Assembly: GCA_046294915.1 (NCBI GenBank)
Contig: JBKBOE010000033.1
Location: 1-30,719, forward strand
DNA from: UBA2336 sp046294915
Lineage (GTDB): Bacteria > Bacteroidota > Bacteroidia > Cytophagales > Cyclobacteriaceae
Direction: 5' to 3'
DNA length: 30,719 bases
The translations under genes were made by a program, and so were the position numbers. Every line of letters begins with the position of its first letter. Positions within the stretch are counted from its first letter, which is position 1. The notes below the pieces were generated by a model. The model searched no databases. It was not told where the DNA came from and was given only the letters and a program-made list of their open reading frames with translations. Below are positions 16,953-24,848 of this stretch, one piece after another.

Positions 16953-17630
16953 ATGAAAAAGCTTTTAACGCTAATTCTGCTTATTTCAACCGTTTCTGGC
17001 ATGGCTCAAAAGAGCCAAAATCGTGAAGTCGGTTCTTTTACGGGGGTTAAAGTGGCACAAGGGATAGATCTGTACCTGAAAAAGGGCGACAGGGTGGCTG
17101 TGCGTCTGGAAGTTACCGGCACAGATCCGGAAAATGTAATCACCGAAACCGCGGGTGGATACCTGAAGATTCACATGGCTTCGGGGAGCTACAAAAGCCG
17201 CACGGTTAAAGCTTACGTTACCTATGTTGAACTCGATAAAATCACAGCCAGTTCTGCATCAAATGTGATTTCAGAAGGAGTAATTAAGGCCAGGAGTCTC
17301 TCGTTAAGCGCCAGTAGTGCTGCCTCCATCGAAGTTGAAGTAGAGGCAGTTTCGGTATCGGTCAACGCATCCAGTGCTGCGGATGTGGAGTTGCGTGGGA
17401 ACACTACGCAATTAACTGTAGATGTAAGCAGCTCGGGGGAGGTTAATGCGTATGATCTGCTGGCCGAATCCGTAACGGTTCAGGCCAGCAGTGCCGGTTC
17501 GGCCAAAGTTAACGCTGCCAGCGAATTAAACGCCAAAGCCAGCAGTGCCGGCAGTGTACGGTATCGGGGTAATCCATCACGCAGCAACATCAATTCAACC
17601 AGTGGGGGATCGGTTAAGAAGATCAGTTAA
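16953..17630 (+). CDS. Head-GIN domain protein (DUF2807) with Ser-ladder repeats
   Basis: The protein is 225 aa from the ATG at 16953; a TTG two codons upstream is less likely. A signal peptide ends at about MAQ (19). The head-GIN beginning is FTGVKVAQGIDLYLKKGD (29-46). From residue 99 an A/V-S-S-A/S motif recurs near 99, 120, 139, 158, 178 and 196, with a variant at 214, a period of 18-21 residues. This predicts a right-handed beta-helix with a Ser/Ala ladder on one face. The product is exported, probably surface or periplasmic. Function in this family is unknown; the Pfam name suggests an adhesin, with little proof. It is monocistronic. Confidence 0.85.
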   Translation: MKKLLTLILLISTVSGMAQKSQNREVGSFTGVKVAQGIDLYLKKGDRVAVRLEVTGTDPENVITETAGGYLKIHMASGSYKSRTVKAYVTYVELDKITASSASNVISEGVIKARSLSLSASSAASIEVEVEAVSVSVNASSAADVELRGNTTQLTVDVSSSGEVNAYDLLAESVTVQASSAGSAKVNAASELNAKASSAGSVRYRGNPSRSNINSTSGGSVKKIS

Positions 17631-17658
17631 GCGTAATTTGAGTAAATTTTTTACAAAG

Positions 17659-17730
17659 TAGGGTTAAAAATTACCCATTATTTTAAAAAATCGATTAAAA
17701 ATTTCTTTTATAGGGTTAAAAATTAGCCAG
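17659..17730 (+). repeat. Long direct repeat upstream of glutamine synthetase
   Basis: TAGGGTTAAAAATTA occurs at 17659-17673 and 17711-17725, 52 bp apart, close to five helical turns. Similarity continues downstream of both copies (CCA, T-rich, then an A-run), giving an imperfect repeat of about 30-35 bp per copy. The second copy overlaps the expected -33 region of the promoter with its -7 box at 17746. The position suggests an operator for a nitrogen or energy regulator, but no matching known site is recognised. Confidence 0.5.
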
Positions 17731-17745
17731 TTTTGTAAAAAGCAC

Positions 17746-17753
17746 TACTTTTG
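17746..17753 (+). promoter_or_regulatory. Bacteroidota -7 box for the glutamine synthetase gene
   Basis: TACTTTTG matches TAnnTTTG exactly, 32 bases before the ATG at 17786. At the usual distance upstream only TTAG (17723-17726) resembles a -33 TTTG box, with a 19-base spacer. The in-frame GTG at 17753 overlaps this box, which argues against it as the start codon. Confidence 0.6.
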
Positions 17754-17785
17754 TGGCCATTAGTTACCTAAAAAAAACAACCACT

Positions 17786-19948
17786 ATGGCCCATTTACGA
17801 TTCGAAGCCCTTAAAAGGCTTAGCTCACAACCCCGAGTCCATGTTGATGCTCCTTCACCTACCGTCTCCGATTTTTTTGGCGAGAATGTGTTTAGCCTGG
17901 AACAAATGCGTGGAGCACTTTCACCGTCTGTCTTCAAAAAAGTAAGCCAGGCCATTGTCAATCATGAAAAGATTGATGAGGCAACGGCTGATGCGGTAGC
18001 CTCCGCTGCAAAGAGTTGGGCTCTTTCAAAGGGTGCTACCCACTTTACACACTGGTTTCAGCCGTTAACCGGTGGTACTGCCGAAAAACATGATTCATTT
18101 TTTGATGCGCAGGCCGGTATTGAACGTTTTAAAGGAAGCGAGTTGGTTCAACAGGAGCCTGATGCCTCCTCATTTCCAAGCGGAGGTATACGCAGTACGT
18201 TTGAGGCTCGCGGCTACACAGCATGGGACCCGACAAGTCCGATGTTCCTCTACGGAAAAACATTATGTATTCCCACCGTATTTGTATCCTATACGGGTGA
18301 AACCCTCGATGCCAAGGGTCCGCTCCTTAAAGCGTTGAAAGCAGTAGACAATGCCGCAACAAAGGTCTGTCAATTATTCGATAAAGATATTCAACATGTA
18401 ACTGCCTCACTGGGTCCTGAGCAGGAGTATTTTGTAATTGATGAAGCTTTGTATAATGCCCGGCCCGATTTGATTATGGCGGGCCGCACCGTATTTGGGC
18501 ATTCCCCTGCACGGGGGCAGCAAATGGAAGATCATTACTTTGCATCCATTCCATCGCGGGTTTACGATTTCATGAAGGATTTTGAAATCGAGTGCTGGAA
18601 ACTCGGCATCCCTGTTCGTACACGCCACAATGAAGTTGCCCCGAGTCAGTTTGAAGTTGCCCCGCTATTTGAAGAGGTAAATGTGGCTAACGATCATAAC
18701 CAGCTTATGATGGATGTGATGTGGCGTGTAGCAGGTAAACATCACCTCAAAGTATTATTTCACGAAAAACCGTTTGCAGGCCTTAATGGCACGGGTAAGC
18801 ACAACAACTGGTCGCTGATTACCGATACAGGAGTTAATCTGTTTGCTCCCTCAAGCAGTGCACGCGATAATTTACTGTTTCTTACCTTCTTTATTACCAC
18901 CATTAAGGCGGTGCATGAACACGCAGATTTATTGCGGGCCAGCATCGCAACCCCGGGTAATGATTTTCGCCTGGGCGCAAATGAAGCCCCTCCCGCCATC
19001 ATGTCGGTGTTTATAGGCTCACAGATGTCGGCTGTTCTGGATGAATTGGAGAAGAAGGGGAATGTAAAAATCGAAAAGGGTGATAATATGTACATGAAGC
19101 TGGGAATTGACCAAATTCCTGAAATTATTCTGGATGCTACCGACCGTAACCGTACATCACCCTTTGCTTTTACCGGAAATAAATTTGAGTTCAGGGCGGT
19201 AGGGGGCAGCGATAATTGTGCCGTGGCCATGACGGCACTTAACCTGATTGTAGCCGACCAGTTAACTCATTTTTATACCGTTGTTTCAAAAGAGATTGAA
19301 AAGGGCGTTGAGAAGCGAATAGCCATTGTTAACCTGCTACGCAAGTACATTAAAGAATCGAAGGACATCCGGTTTGAAGGTGACGGATACTCGGAAGGAT
19401 GGGTTAAGGAAGCAGCAAAACGCAAGCTGAATAACATTAAGAATATGCCACGGGCATTAGATGCTTACTTGGAAAAGAAATCGGTAGAGATGTATGAACG
19501 CCACAGTGTGCTTACTCACAAGGAATTAGAGGCTCGAAACGAAATACGGCTGGAGGCCTACATTAAGCGGGTACAAATTGAAGCCCGTGTTATGGGCGAC
19601 CTTGCCATGAACCATATTATTCCTACGGCCATTGCCTATCAGAATAAACTCATCACAAATGCAAACGGGTTGAAGGGACTTGGAATTGACAACACGGCTG
19701 TAATTCAGACTATTAGGGAAATTTCAGGCCACATTGAAACCATAAAAACCGGGGTTCGAAAAATGATTGAGGAGCGGAAACGTGTAAACAAAATTACCGA
19801 TACCCATAAACGCGCCATTGCCTATTGCGATGACATCAAAGAGAAATACTTTGAAAAAATCAGGGATGCGGTTGATGAACTTGAATTGTTAATTGACGAT
19901 GAAGACTGGCCTCTTGTAAAATACCGGGAACTTTTGTTCCTTCGCTAG
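17786..19948 (+). CDS. glnN: Glutamine synthetase type III
   Basis: The 720-aa enzyme makes glutamine from glutamate, ammonia and ATP in the cytoplasm. Its length is normal for GSIII, far above the roughly 450 residues of GSI. Characteristic stretches are SLGPEQEYFVID (metal-binding E212/E214), RHNEVAPSQFEVAP, FHEKPFAGLNGTGKHNNWSL (ATP/glutamate site), GNDFRLGANEAPPAI (N399-E400) and NRTSPFAFTGNKFEFRAVGGS. The C-terminal helical region (MIEERKRVNKITDTH) is also typical. The ATG is chosen because MAHLRFEALKRL is the family's usual beginning and an upstream GTG falls on the -7 box. It is monocistronic, with its own promoter, a direct repeat upstream and a strong terminator downstream. It is probably a main route of ammonia assimilation. 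Confidence 0.95.
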   Translation: MAHLRFEALKRLSSQPRVHVDAPSPTVSDFFGENVFSLEQMRGALSPSVFKKVSQAIVNHEKIDEATADAVASAAKSWALSKGATHFTHWFQPLTGGTAEKHDSFFDAQAGIERFKGSELVQQEPDASSFPSGGIRSTFEARGYTAWDPTSPMFLYGKTLCIPTVFVSYTGETLDAKGPLLKALKAVDNAATKVCQLFDKDIQHVTASLGPEQEYFVIDEALYNARPDLIMAGRTVFGHSPARGQQMEDHYFASIPSRVYDFMKDFEIECWKLGIPVRTRHNEVAPSQFEVAPLFEEVNVANDHNQLMMDVMWRVAGKHHLKVLFHEKPFAGLNGTGKHNNWSLITDTGVNLFAPSSSARDNLLFLTFFITTIKAVHEHADLLRASIATPGNDFRLGANEAPPAIMSVFIGSQMSAVLDELEKKGNVKIEKGDNMYMKLGIDQIPEIILDATDRNRTSPFAFTGNKFEFRAVGGSDNCAVAMTALNLIVADQLTHFYTVVSKEIEKGVEKRIAIVNLLRKYIKESKDIRFEGDGYSEGWVKEAAKRKLNNIKNMPRALDAYLEKKSVEMYERHSVLTHKELEARNEIRLEAYIKRVQIEARVMGDLAMNHIIPTAIAYQNKLITNANGLKGLGIDNTAVIQTIREISGHIETIKTGVRKMIEERKRVNKITDTHKRAIAYCDDIKEKYFEKIRDAVDELELLIDDEDWPLVKYRELLFLR

Positions 19949-19967
19949 GTAATAACCTAAACCTGTG

Positions 19968-20002
19968 AAAAAGCGGATGATCTCCTGGGTCTTCCGCTTT
20001 TT
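19968..20002 (+). terminator. Intrinsic terminator after glutamine synthetase
   Basis: AAAAAGCGGA (19968-19977) pairs with TCCGCTTTTT (19993-20002) around a 15-nt loop, and the right arm ends in a T-run followed by ATTT. It begins 19 bases after the stop codon and is a good rho-independent terminator. Confidence 0.8.
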
Positions 20003-20077
20003 ATTTAACTCACTCTCACGTTTCCGGTTAGCCATAAATGATTAGTAAGTAGTTTATGTTTTTAATATTTTTACACT

Positions 20078-20380
20078 ATGAAAAACAGGGTAACCCATAA
20101 GAAGATGGAGGTAGTTAAGATGGACTACGGGCTTGTACCTGTTTACTGCAAACTTGTTCATCCACCGATAGACAGAATTAAACCACTCCTGCATGCTCAT
20201 ATCGAGTTTCCGCTTAGTGGATACACGCTGTTCATTATTTTCAGACGATTGGCCGATGCTGAAAAAGCCATGACGGAGCTTGAACCTAGAGACTGGGTAG
20301 AGTTGCTGGATGATTACTGTGTTGACTTCAGATTACACATAAATAACGGCAGAACCGCATTTTGTCTGCCGCTTAACTAA
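20078..20380 (+). CDS. Unknown 100-aa protein
   Basis: I recognise no family. The product is a soluble mixed alpha/beta protein without signal peptide or membrane segment. It has a basic start (MKNRVTHKKMEVVKM), a central hydrophobic beta stretch (GYTLFIIFRRL), an acidic segment (DAEKAMTELEPRDWVELLDDY) and a final strand (RTAFCLPLN). It is flanked by two strong terminators, one just upstream (for glutamine synthetase) and one starting 3 bases after its stop. It is therefore an independent transcription unit, which supports its being real. The upstream AT-rich stretch (TATGTTTT) could hold a weak -7 box. Confidence 0.6.
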   Translation: MKNRVTHKKMEVVKMDYGLVPVYCKLVHPPIDRIKPLLHAHIEFPLSGYTLFIIFRRLADAEKAMTELEPRDWVELLDDYCVDFRLHINNGRTAFCLPLN

Positions 20381-20383
20381 AGG

Positions 20384-20409
20384 GCTGAACTATTTTGTTC
20401 AGCTTTTTT
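20384..20409 (+). terminator. Intrinsic terminator
   Basis: GCTGAAC (20384-20390) pairs perfectly with GTTCAGC (20397-20403) around a 6-nt loop, followed by six Ts (20404-20409). It ends the transcript of the 100-aa gene and separates it from the M28 peptidase gene. Confidence 0.88.
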
Positions 20410-20448
20410 AGTGTAATCCTTTGACCTGACAATGTAACCCCATATCCC

Positions 20449-21933
20449 ATGACCCTGAATACGATCAAGTTTTTTCTGCTATTCCTTCCCCTGGTTGCTT
20501 TCGCTCAGAAAAATCCTGTTGAGCAGATCACCAAACTCATTACGCGTGATGAAGTGGAGGCACATCTTACTTTTCTGGCAGCCGATGAAATGCGCGGAAG
20601 AGATACCGGCTCACCCGAGTTGGATATTGCGGCTAACTACCTTGCTGCTCAGTTCAAACAAATGGGGCTTAGTCGTGCACCGGGATTGGACGCTTATTTT
20701 CAACCAGTACATTTTGTAAACGTTTATCCGGCTACCGGTGGAAAACTGGTTATCGGAGGCGACTCGTTTCAGTATAAAGATCATTTTATACAGCTTGACG
20801 GAGGTAATTTTGATTGGACCGGTGAAATTGTGTATGCCGGTTACGGATCTCCCGAAGAACTGGCCAAAGCCAATGTTAAAGGAAAACTGGTAGTTGCACT
20901 TGCCGGAAAGAAAGACTCCGAAGGTAATCCGATGGCGATGTTCTTTGCTGCCGGAGATAAATTTAAAGATGCCAAATCTGCAGGGGCTGCAGGATTAATC
21001 GAAATCTTTGCGTTACCTCAAATTCCATGGCCTGCTTTAGTCAATTACTTTGCTTCTAATGTGAGCATGAAAGTGAAAAGCAACGAAGATAGAGGGGTAC
21101 ACTTGTGGTTGAAAGACAGTGATGCAGGCAGTCTGCAGAAGTTAAAAGAATCCCCCTCGCTTCAGGGGTCACTTCAGGTTGAGGGTGTACGACAAGTCCC
21201 AGTCGTCTCAAAAAATGTGATCGGCCTTTTGGAGGGGACAGATCCGAAGTTGAGAGAAGAATTTCTGGTGGTGTCAGCCCACTATGATCATGTGGGTGTA
21301 CAAAAGAATGCACAACCCGGAAGGGACTCAATTTTTAATGGTGCCCGCGATAATGCCATTGGCGTTGTGGGCATGCTGGCTACAGCCAAATACCTTGCGC
21401 AATTCAGGCCGAAGCGTTCTGTGCTTTTTATGGCTTTAACCGGAGAAGAAAAGGGTCTTCTTGGAAGTAAGTACTATGCCGAAAACCCGGTTGTACCACT
21501 AAACAAAACGGTCTTCAATTTTAATTGCGATGGTGCCGGCTATAATGATATAACCGTTGCAACGGTAATTGGTATGGAACGCACAACTGCCGAGACCGAT
21601 CTTGCCAAGGCATGTTCGGCATTTGGAATCAAAGCGGCAGTTGATCCTGTGCCTGAGCAGAATCTCTTCGAGCGCTCCGACAATTTTAATTTTGCCGTGA
21701 AAGGTGTACCCGCAATTACGTTTGCACCTGGTGTTAAAGCCTTCGATGCCGAATTAAACAAGTACTATCATCAGCCGGCCGATGAAGTTAACTCATTGGA
21801 TTTTGATTACCTGATCAAGTATTTCCGTGCTTATGTATATGCCAATGTGCTGTTGGCCAATAACCCAAATGCCCCGGTTTGGAAGGCAGGAGATAAGTTC
21901 GAATCGGAAGCTAAAAAACTATATAACCGCTAA
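20449..21933 (+). CDS. M28-family zinc aminopeptidase with PA domain
   Basis: The 494-aa exported peptidase has a signal peptide at about 1-19 (LVAFAQ). A PA-type insert lies at about 115-225 (GEIVYAGYGSPEELAKANVKGKLVVALAGKK), with the M28 catalytic domain after it. Zinc and catalytic residues are all present: H278 (SAHYDH, with D280), D301 (GARDNAIG), E333-E334 (TGEEKGLLGS), D361 (NCDGAG) and H441 (YHQPADE). The protein should be a periplasmic or secreted aminopeptidase that takes part in peptide scavenging. Its TAA is followed at once, with no spacer, by the stop of the convergent hydrolase gene. Confidence 0.92.
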   Translation: MTLNTIKFFLLFLPLVAFAQKNPVEQITKLITRDEVEAHLTFLAADEMRGRDTGSPELDIAANYLAAQFKQMGLSRAPGLDAYFQPVHFVNVYPATGGKLVIGGDSFQYKDHFIQLDGGNFDWTGEIVYAGYGSPEELAKANVKGKLVVALAGKKDSEGNPMAMFFAAGDKFKDAKSAGAAGLIEIFALPQIPWPALVNYFASNVSMKVKSNEDRGVHLWLKDSDAGSLQKLKESPSLQGSLQVEGVRQVPVVSKNVIGLLEGTDPKLREEFLVVSAHYDHVGVQKNAQPGRDSIFNGARDNAIGVVGMLATAKYLAQFRPKRSVLFMALTGEEKGLLGSKYYAENPVVPLNKTVFNFNCDGAGYNDITVATVIGMERTTAETDLAKACSAFGIKAAVDPVPEQNLFERSDNFNFAVKGVPAITFAPGVKAFDAELNKYYHQPADEVNSLDFDYLIKYFRAYVYANVLLANNPNAPVWKAGDKFESEAKKLYNR

Positions 21934-22815
21934 TTAGTTGCCTGACGGGATTACCTGTGTCTGTTTGGTTACATGTAAAATTGCCTGGCTGATTAATTCA
22001 GGATTCGTCCATGGCACAAAGTGATTCATATCTGGTTTGCGGATAATTTCAACCTGTGCATTAACGAGTTTTGCTTTTGCAAAATCGGCATTGCCGGGGG
22101 GTACCAGCGAATCTTTATCGCCCTGAATAACAATTACCGGACAGGTTATTTTAGACCATTCGGTAACCATAGCATCGAGTTGGGGTTTTAGCTGGTATAT
22201 CTCTTCATTTGATGCCCGGAGCGAACTGGGCAACACCCAGCTTAGGAATGGCGAAGCAAAAGGTGCGCGCCACCAGGTTTCGTTGGGTTCTAATTCCGGG
22301 TCGATAGACGGTGCTACTAGTATCAGTCCATCCACCAGGTCGGGGTAATCCATAGCTAAACGCGCTACCAGTGGTCCGCCCAATGAGTGGCCAACCAGTA
22401 TGATCGGCCGGTTATGTTGGTGTGCTTGTAAAATAGGTACAAGGCTTTTGGCCTGTTTACTTAGTGAAGGTTGTGCTATTCCGAAATTAGAGTAGCCAAA
22501 ACCCGGACGGTCGGTTGAAATGAGTAAAAGATCACGGTTGAGCAACGAGTCTCCAAGAAAATGGATGAACGCACTTAATGATCCTGGGGAACCATGAACG
22601 AACAACACCAGGGCCCCATCCGGATTGCCTGCCTTGACATAATGTATATTCTGGCTGGTGGTATGCCGGCTGCCTGAAATATGGCGTTCCCTGAAATACG
22701 AATCAATTTCTTTGGCACTCATCCGGAAAGTCATGCAGGCATGACTGGTAAAAAGCAATAAGCCGGCAATCAATAAAGTAACAAGCATGCCTTTATTTGG
22801 CGGCTTCATTCGCAT
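21934..22815 (-). CDS. Membrane-anchored alpha/beta hydrolase
   Basis: The 293-aa protein has an N-terminal hydrophobic segment (about 10-27, LVTLLIAGLLLFTSHAC). This could be a signal anchor; the Cys27 context (SHAC) is a poor lipobox. The hydrolase fold shows the oxyanion HG (FVHGSPGSL), nucleophile S144 (VGHSLGG), acid D235 (GDKDSLVP) and H265 (MNHFVPW), a complete triad. Substrate is unknown; an ester or lipid is likely. The ATG lies one base after the stop of the S41 protease gene, and a second ATG sits two codons in. The two genes are almost certainly co-transcribed and probably translationally coupled. Confidence 0.87.
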   Translation of the reverse strand: MRMKPPNKGMLVTLLIAGLLLFTSHACMTFRMSAKEIDSYFRERHISGSRHTTSQNIHYVKAGNPDGALVLFVHGSPGSLSAFIHFLGDSLLNRDLLLISTDRPGFGYSNFGIAQPSLSKQAKSLVPILQAHQHNRPIILVGHSLGGPLVARLAMDYPDLVDGLILVAPSIDPELEPNETWWRAPFASPFLSWVLPSSLRASNEEIYQLKPQLDAMVTEWSKITCPVIVIQGDKDSLVPPGNADFAKAKLVNAQVEIIRKPDMNHFVPWTNPELISQAILHVTKQTQVIPSGN

Positions 22816-22816
22816 A

Positions 22817-24466
22817 CTATGGGATGTTGAGGGTTTTTTTGTATTGTGTTGGGTTACTTAGTACATCAATTGCCTTTTTCAGATTACGGTCATATTTAAA
22901 ACCTGCTTCAATGTTTCCCCGCTCGTTGAAGTACCGTAACAAAATGTCTTCTTCCAGCATCATTTTTATCTGATCTTTGTAAAGAAGCAGTTCTTTTTTA
23001 CGGTTTTCAGTAATAACAGATTGCAGGTGATCGAGTTGTGGTTTGATGTCGGAATAGTACCGCTCACGTTTTGCAAGATCCTGGAAGGTAACCAGCTTGT
23101 CGTTCAGGGCAGCGGTGTAGTCATAATTTTTGTCTTTCATCCAGGTAATAAACTGTTGGTACTCCTGATCACTCAGGGTAAATGTCCTCGGATTATCGGG
23201 GGCTTTATTGGTATTAGCGTACCGGGTGGCATAGTCAAAGATAAAACCATTGTTATAAATAGTCTGGGCTACCGGATGAACTTCAGGTTGTTCAACAGCA
23301 ATGTCAGGTTCAATTCCCCCGCCATCATATACAATTCGGCCGTTCGTGGTTTTGAATGCCTGCTTAATAGAATCAGGAACTGATGCTACGCTTCCATCAT
23401 CTCTCCGATGTGAGTAGTCAAGCACCTGGATGCATCGCCCCGAAGGGGTATAATATTTAGCGGTTGTAACCTTGAGTTGTGCGTTATAGGATAGGGGCCG
23501 TGTTACCTGAACCAGGCCCTTGCCGAACGAACGCTCACCAATAATCACTGCCCTGTCGTAATCCTGCAATGTACCTGCAACAATTTCTGCAGCTGATGCA
23601 CTTCCCCGGTTAATCAACACAACCAGCGGAATTTCAATATCCACCGGGTTATCGAGTGTTTCGTATGTTGTATTCTGTTCAGGAATCTTGCCCTTGGTAA
23701 TCACCACTTTTTTTGCGCGTGGTATAAATACGTTACACACGTTAACAGCCTCCATCAGCAACCCTCCCGGATTTCCCCGCATGTCGAGCACAATGCCTTT
23801 GGCATTTTGTTCTTTTAGCTTAAGCAGTGCCTGCTTTACGTTTTTGCCTGCTTCGGGTGTAAATTCAGTTAACCGGATGTAGCCGATACTTTCGTTCATC
23901 ATACTGTAGTAGGGCACATTATTTATTTTTATTTTCTCCCTTTTAAAGCTGAGTAGTATGGGTTGATCAACTCCGTACCGTTTAACGGTAAGGGTTACAG
24001 GTTTTCCAACTTCCCCTTTCATTAAATGACCAGCCGCTTCCCGTGATATTTTTGAAAGATCAACTTGATCAATTTTCAGAACCTCATCACCAATTTTCAA
24101 ACCGCCTTTTTCGGCCGGGTAACCTCCCATAACCATGGTTACCACAGTCCGGTTACCGATTTCACGGGTTATGGCACCGATGCCCCCGTATTGGCCGGTG
24201 TTAACGGTGCGGAAATCTTCGATCATGTCTTCCGGAATGTAATTGGTATACGGATCGAGAGATTCGAGCATGGCATCAATGCCCGTTTTGATGAGGGTAT
24301 TTGGATTTATTTCATCAACATAGGTGTTGTTGACTTCCCGGAACAGGGAGGCGAAAATATCGAGGTTTTTGGCTATTTCGAAATAGCGCTCAGCTGGCCG
24401 GGTAAAGGAGAAGGCTAATCCGGTAACTAAAACAAGGGTTAAAACGTATCGCGATTTAATCTTCAT
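22817..24466 (-). CDS. S41-family C-terminal processing protease (CtpA/Prc-like)
   Basis: The 549-aa exported protease has a signal or anchor helix at about 7-22. A PDZ domain at about 90-165 includes GGIGAI and YPAEKGGLKIGDEVLKID. The S41 core at about 180-365 holds IGYIRLTEFTP, VLDMRGNPGG and the catalytic pair S291 (NRGSASAAEI) and K316 (ERSFGKGLVQ). Their spacing of 25 residues equals that of E. coli Prc. The C-terminal region is helical and charged. The enzyme acts in the periplasm, cutting substrates near their C-termini. It is followed by the alpha/beta hydrolase gene after one base. Upstream in the same direction lie the 74-aa gene and fabH. Confidence 0.93.
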   Translation of the reverse strand: MKIKSRYVLTLVLVTGLAFSFTRPAERYFEIAKNLDIFASLFREVNNTYVDEINPNTLIKTGIDAMLESLDPYTNYIPEDMIEDFRTVNTGQYGGIGAITREIGNRTVVTMVMGGYPAEKGGLKIGDEVLKIDQVDLSKISREAAGHLMKGEVGKPVTLTVKRYGVDQPILLSFKREKIKINNVPYYSMMNESIGYIRLTEFTPEAGKNVKQALLKLKEQNAKGIVLDMRGNPGGLLMEAVNVCNVFIPRAKKVVITKGKIPEQNTTYETLDNPVDIEIPLVVLINRGSASAAEIVAGTLQDYDRAVIIGERSFGKGLVQVTRPLSYNAQLKVTTAKYYTPSGRCIQVLDYSHRRDDGSVASVPDSIKQAFKTTNGRIVYDGGGIEPDIAVEQPEVHPVAQTIYNNGFIFDYATRYANTNKAPDNPRTFTLSDQEYQQFITWMKDKNYDYTAALNDKLVTFQDLAKRERYYSDIKPQLDHLQSVITENRKKELLLYKDQIKMMLEEDILLRYFNERGNIEAGFKYDRNLKKAIDVLSNPTQYKKTLNIP

Positions 24467-24501
24467 ATTATTGCGTTACACTAGAGAAACGATACACTTA
24501 T

Positions 24502-24531
24502 AAAAAAGATGCCCGTATTTAATTATTCGGG
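24502..24531 (-). terminator. Weak terminator-like hairpin between the 74-aa gene and ctpA
   Basis: On the minus strand CCCG and CGGG (24531-24528 and 24515-24512) enclose an AT-rich loop containing TAATTA. CATC and six Ts follow (24507-24502). The stem is only 4 bp, so termination would be partial at best. It could separate ctpA from the fabH transcript. Confidence 0.35.
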
Positions 24532-24572
24532 AAGTTAATGATTTGAAAGGTTATCGGGTGGTATCCGGATTA

Positions 24573-24797
24573 TCAAAATTTATCGGGTACCTGAATAATA
24601 CGAACCACGATTTCATGGGGGTCTCCTTCCTTATCCAGCAAGCTAAAGCGAACCATGGGGTTATCCTTATGGATGTTGCTCTCTACATTAATTATTTCAT
24701 TATCCTGCAAATGCTTTTGTATATCCTTTTGCAGGATAAAAAGCGCATTGGCAAAATCCACTTCAAGGGGACTGGGGTTGTACGTTGATGTTTTCAT
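24573..24797 (-). CDS. Unknown 74-aa protein downstream of fabH
   Basis: I recognise no family. The ATG at 24797 (MKTSTYNPSPLEVDFANAL) is chosen over a TTG seven codons upstream. The product is small and soluble, with a helical first half (FANALFILQKDIQKHL) and a beta second half (PMVRFSLLDKEGDPHEIVVRIIQVPDKF). It starts 51 bases after the fabH stop on the same strand. An opposite-strand open frame of similar length overlaps it, but its translation (Ile/Leu runs without fold logic) looks like a shadow. The context suggests co-transcription with fabH, but no role can be stated. Confidence 0.6.
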   Translation of the reverse strand: MKTSTYNPSPLEVDFANALFILQKDIQKHLQDNEIINVESNIHKDNPMVRFSLLDKEGDPHEIVVRIIQVPDKF

Positions 24798-24848
24798 GGG
24801 GTTGGGAATCAGGTTCAACGGCCCGGGTTTGTCTAAGCCCGAGAGAGT

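Noticed and set aside
17659..17725. CRISPR-like repeat from the two identical 15-mers
   Set aside because: There are only two copies, no further spaced units and no cas gene in the window; the promoter position points to an operator.
24543..24788. 81-aa open frame on the plus strand opposite the 74-aa gene
   Set aside because: Its translation is low-complexity Ile/Leu-rich without an obvious fold, and the minus-strand frame fits the strand and spacing of the fabH-ctpA run.
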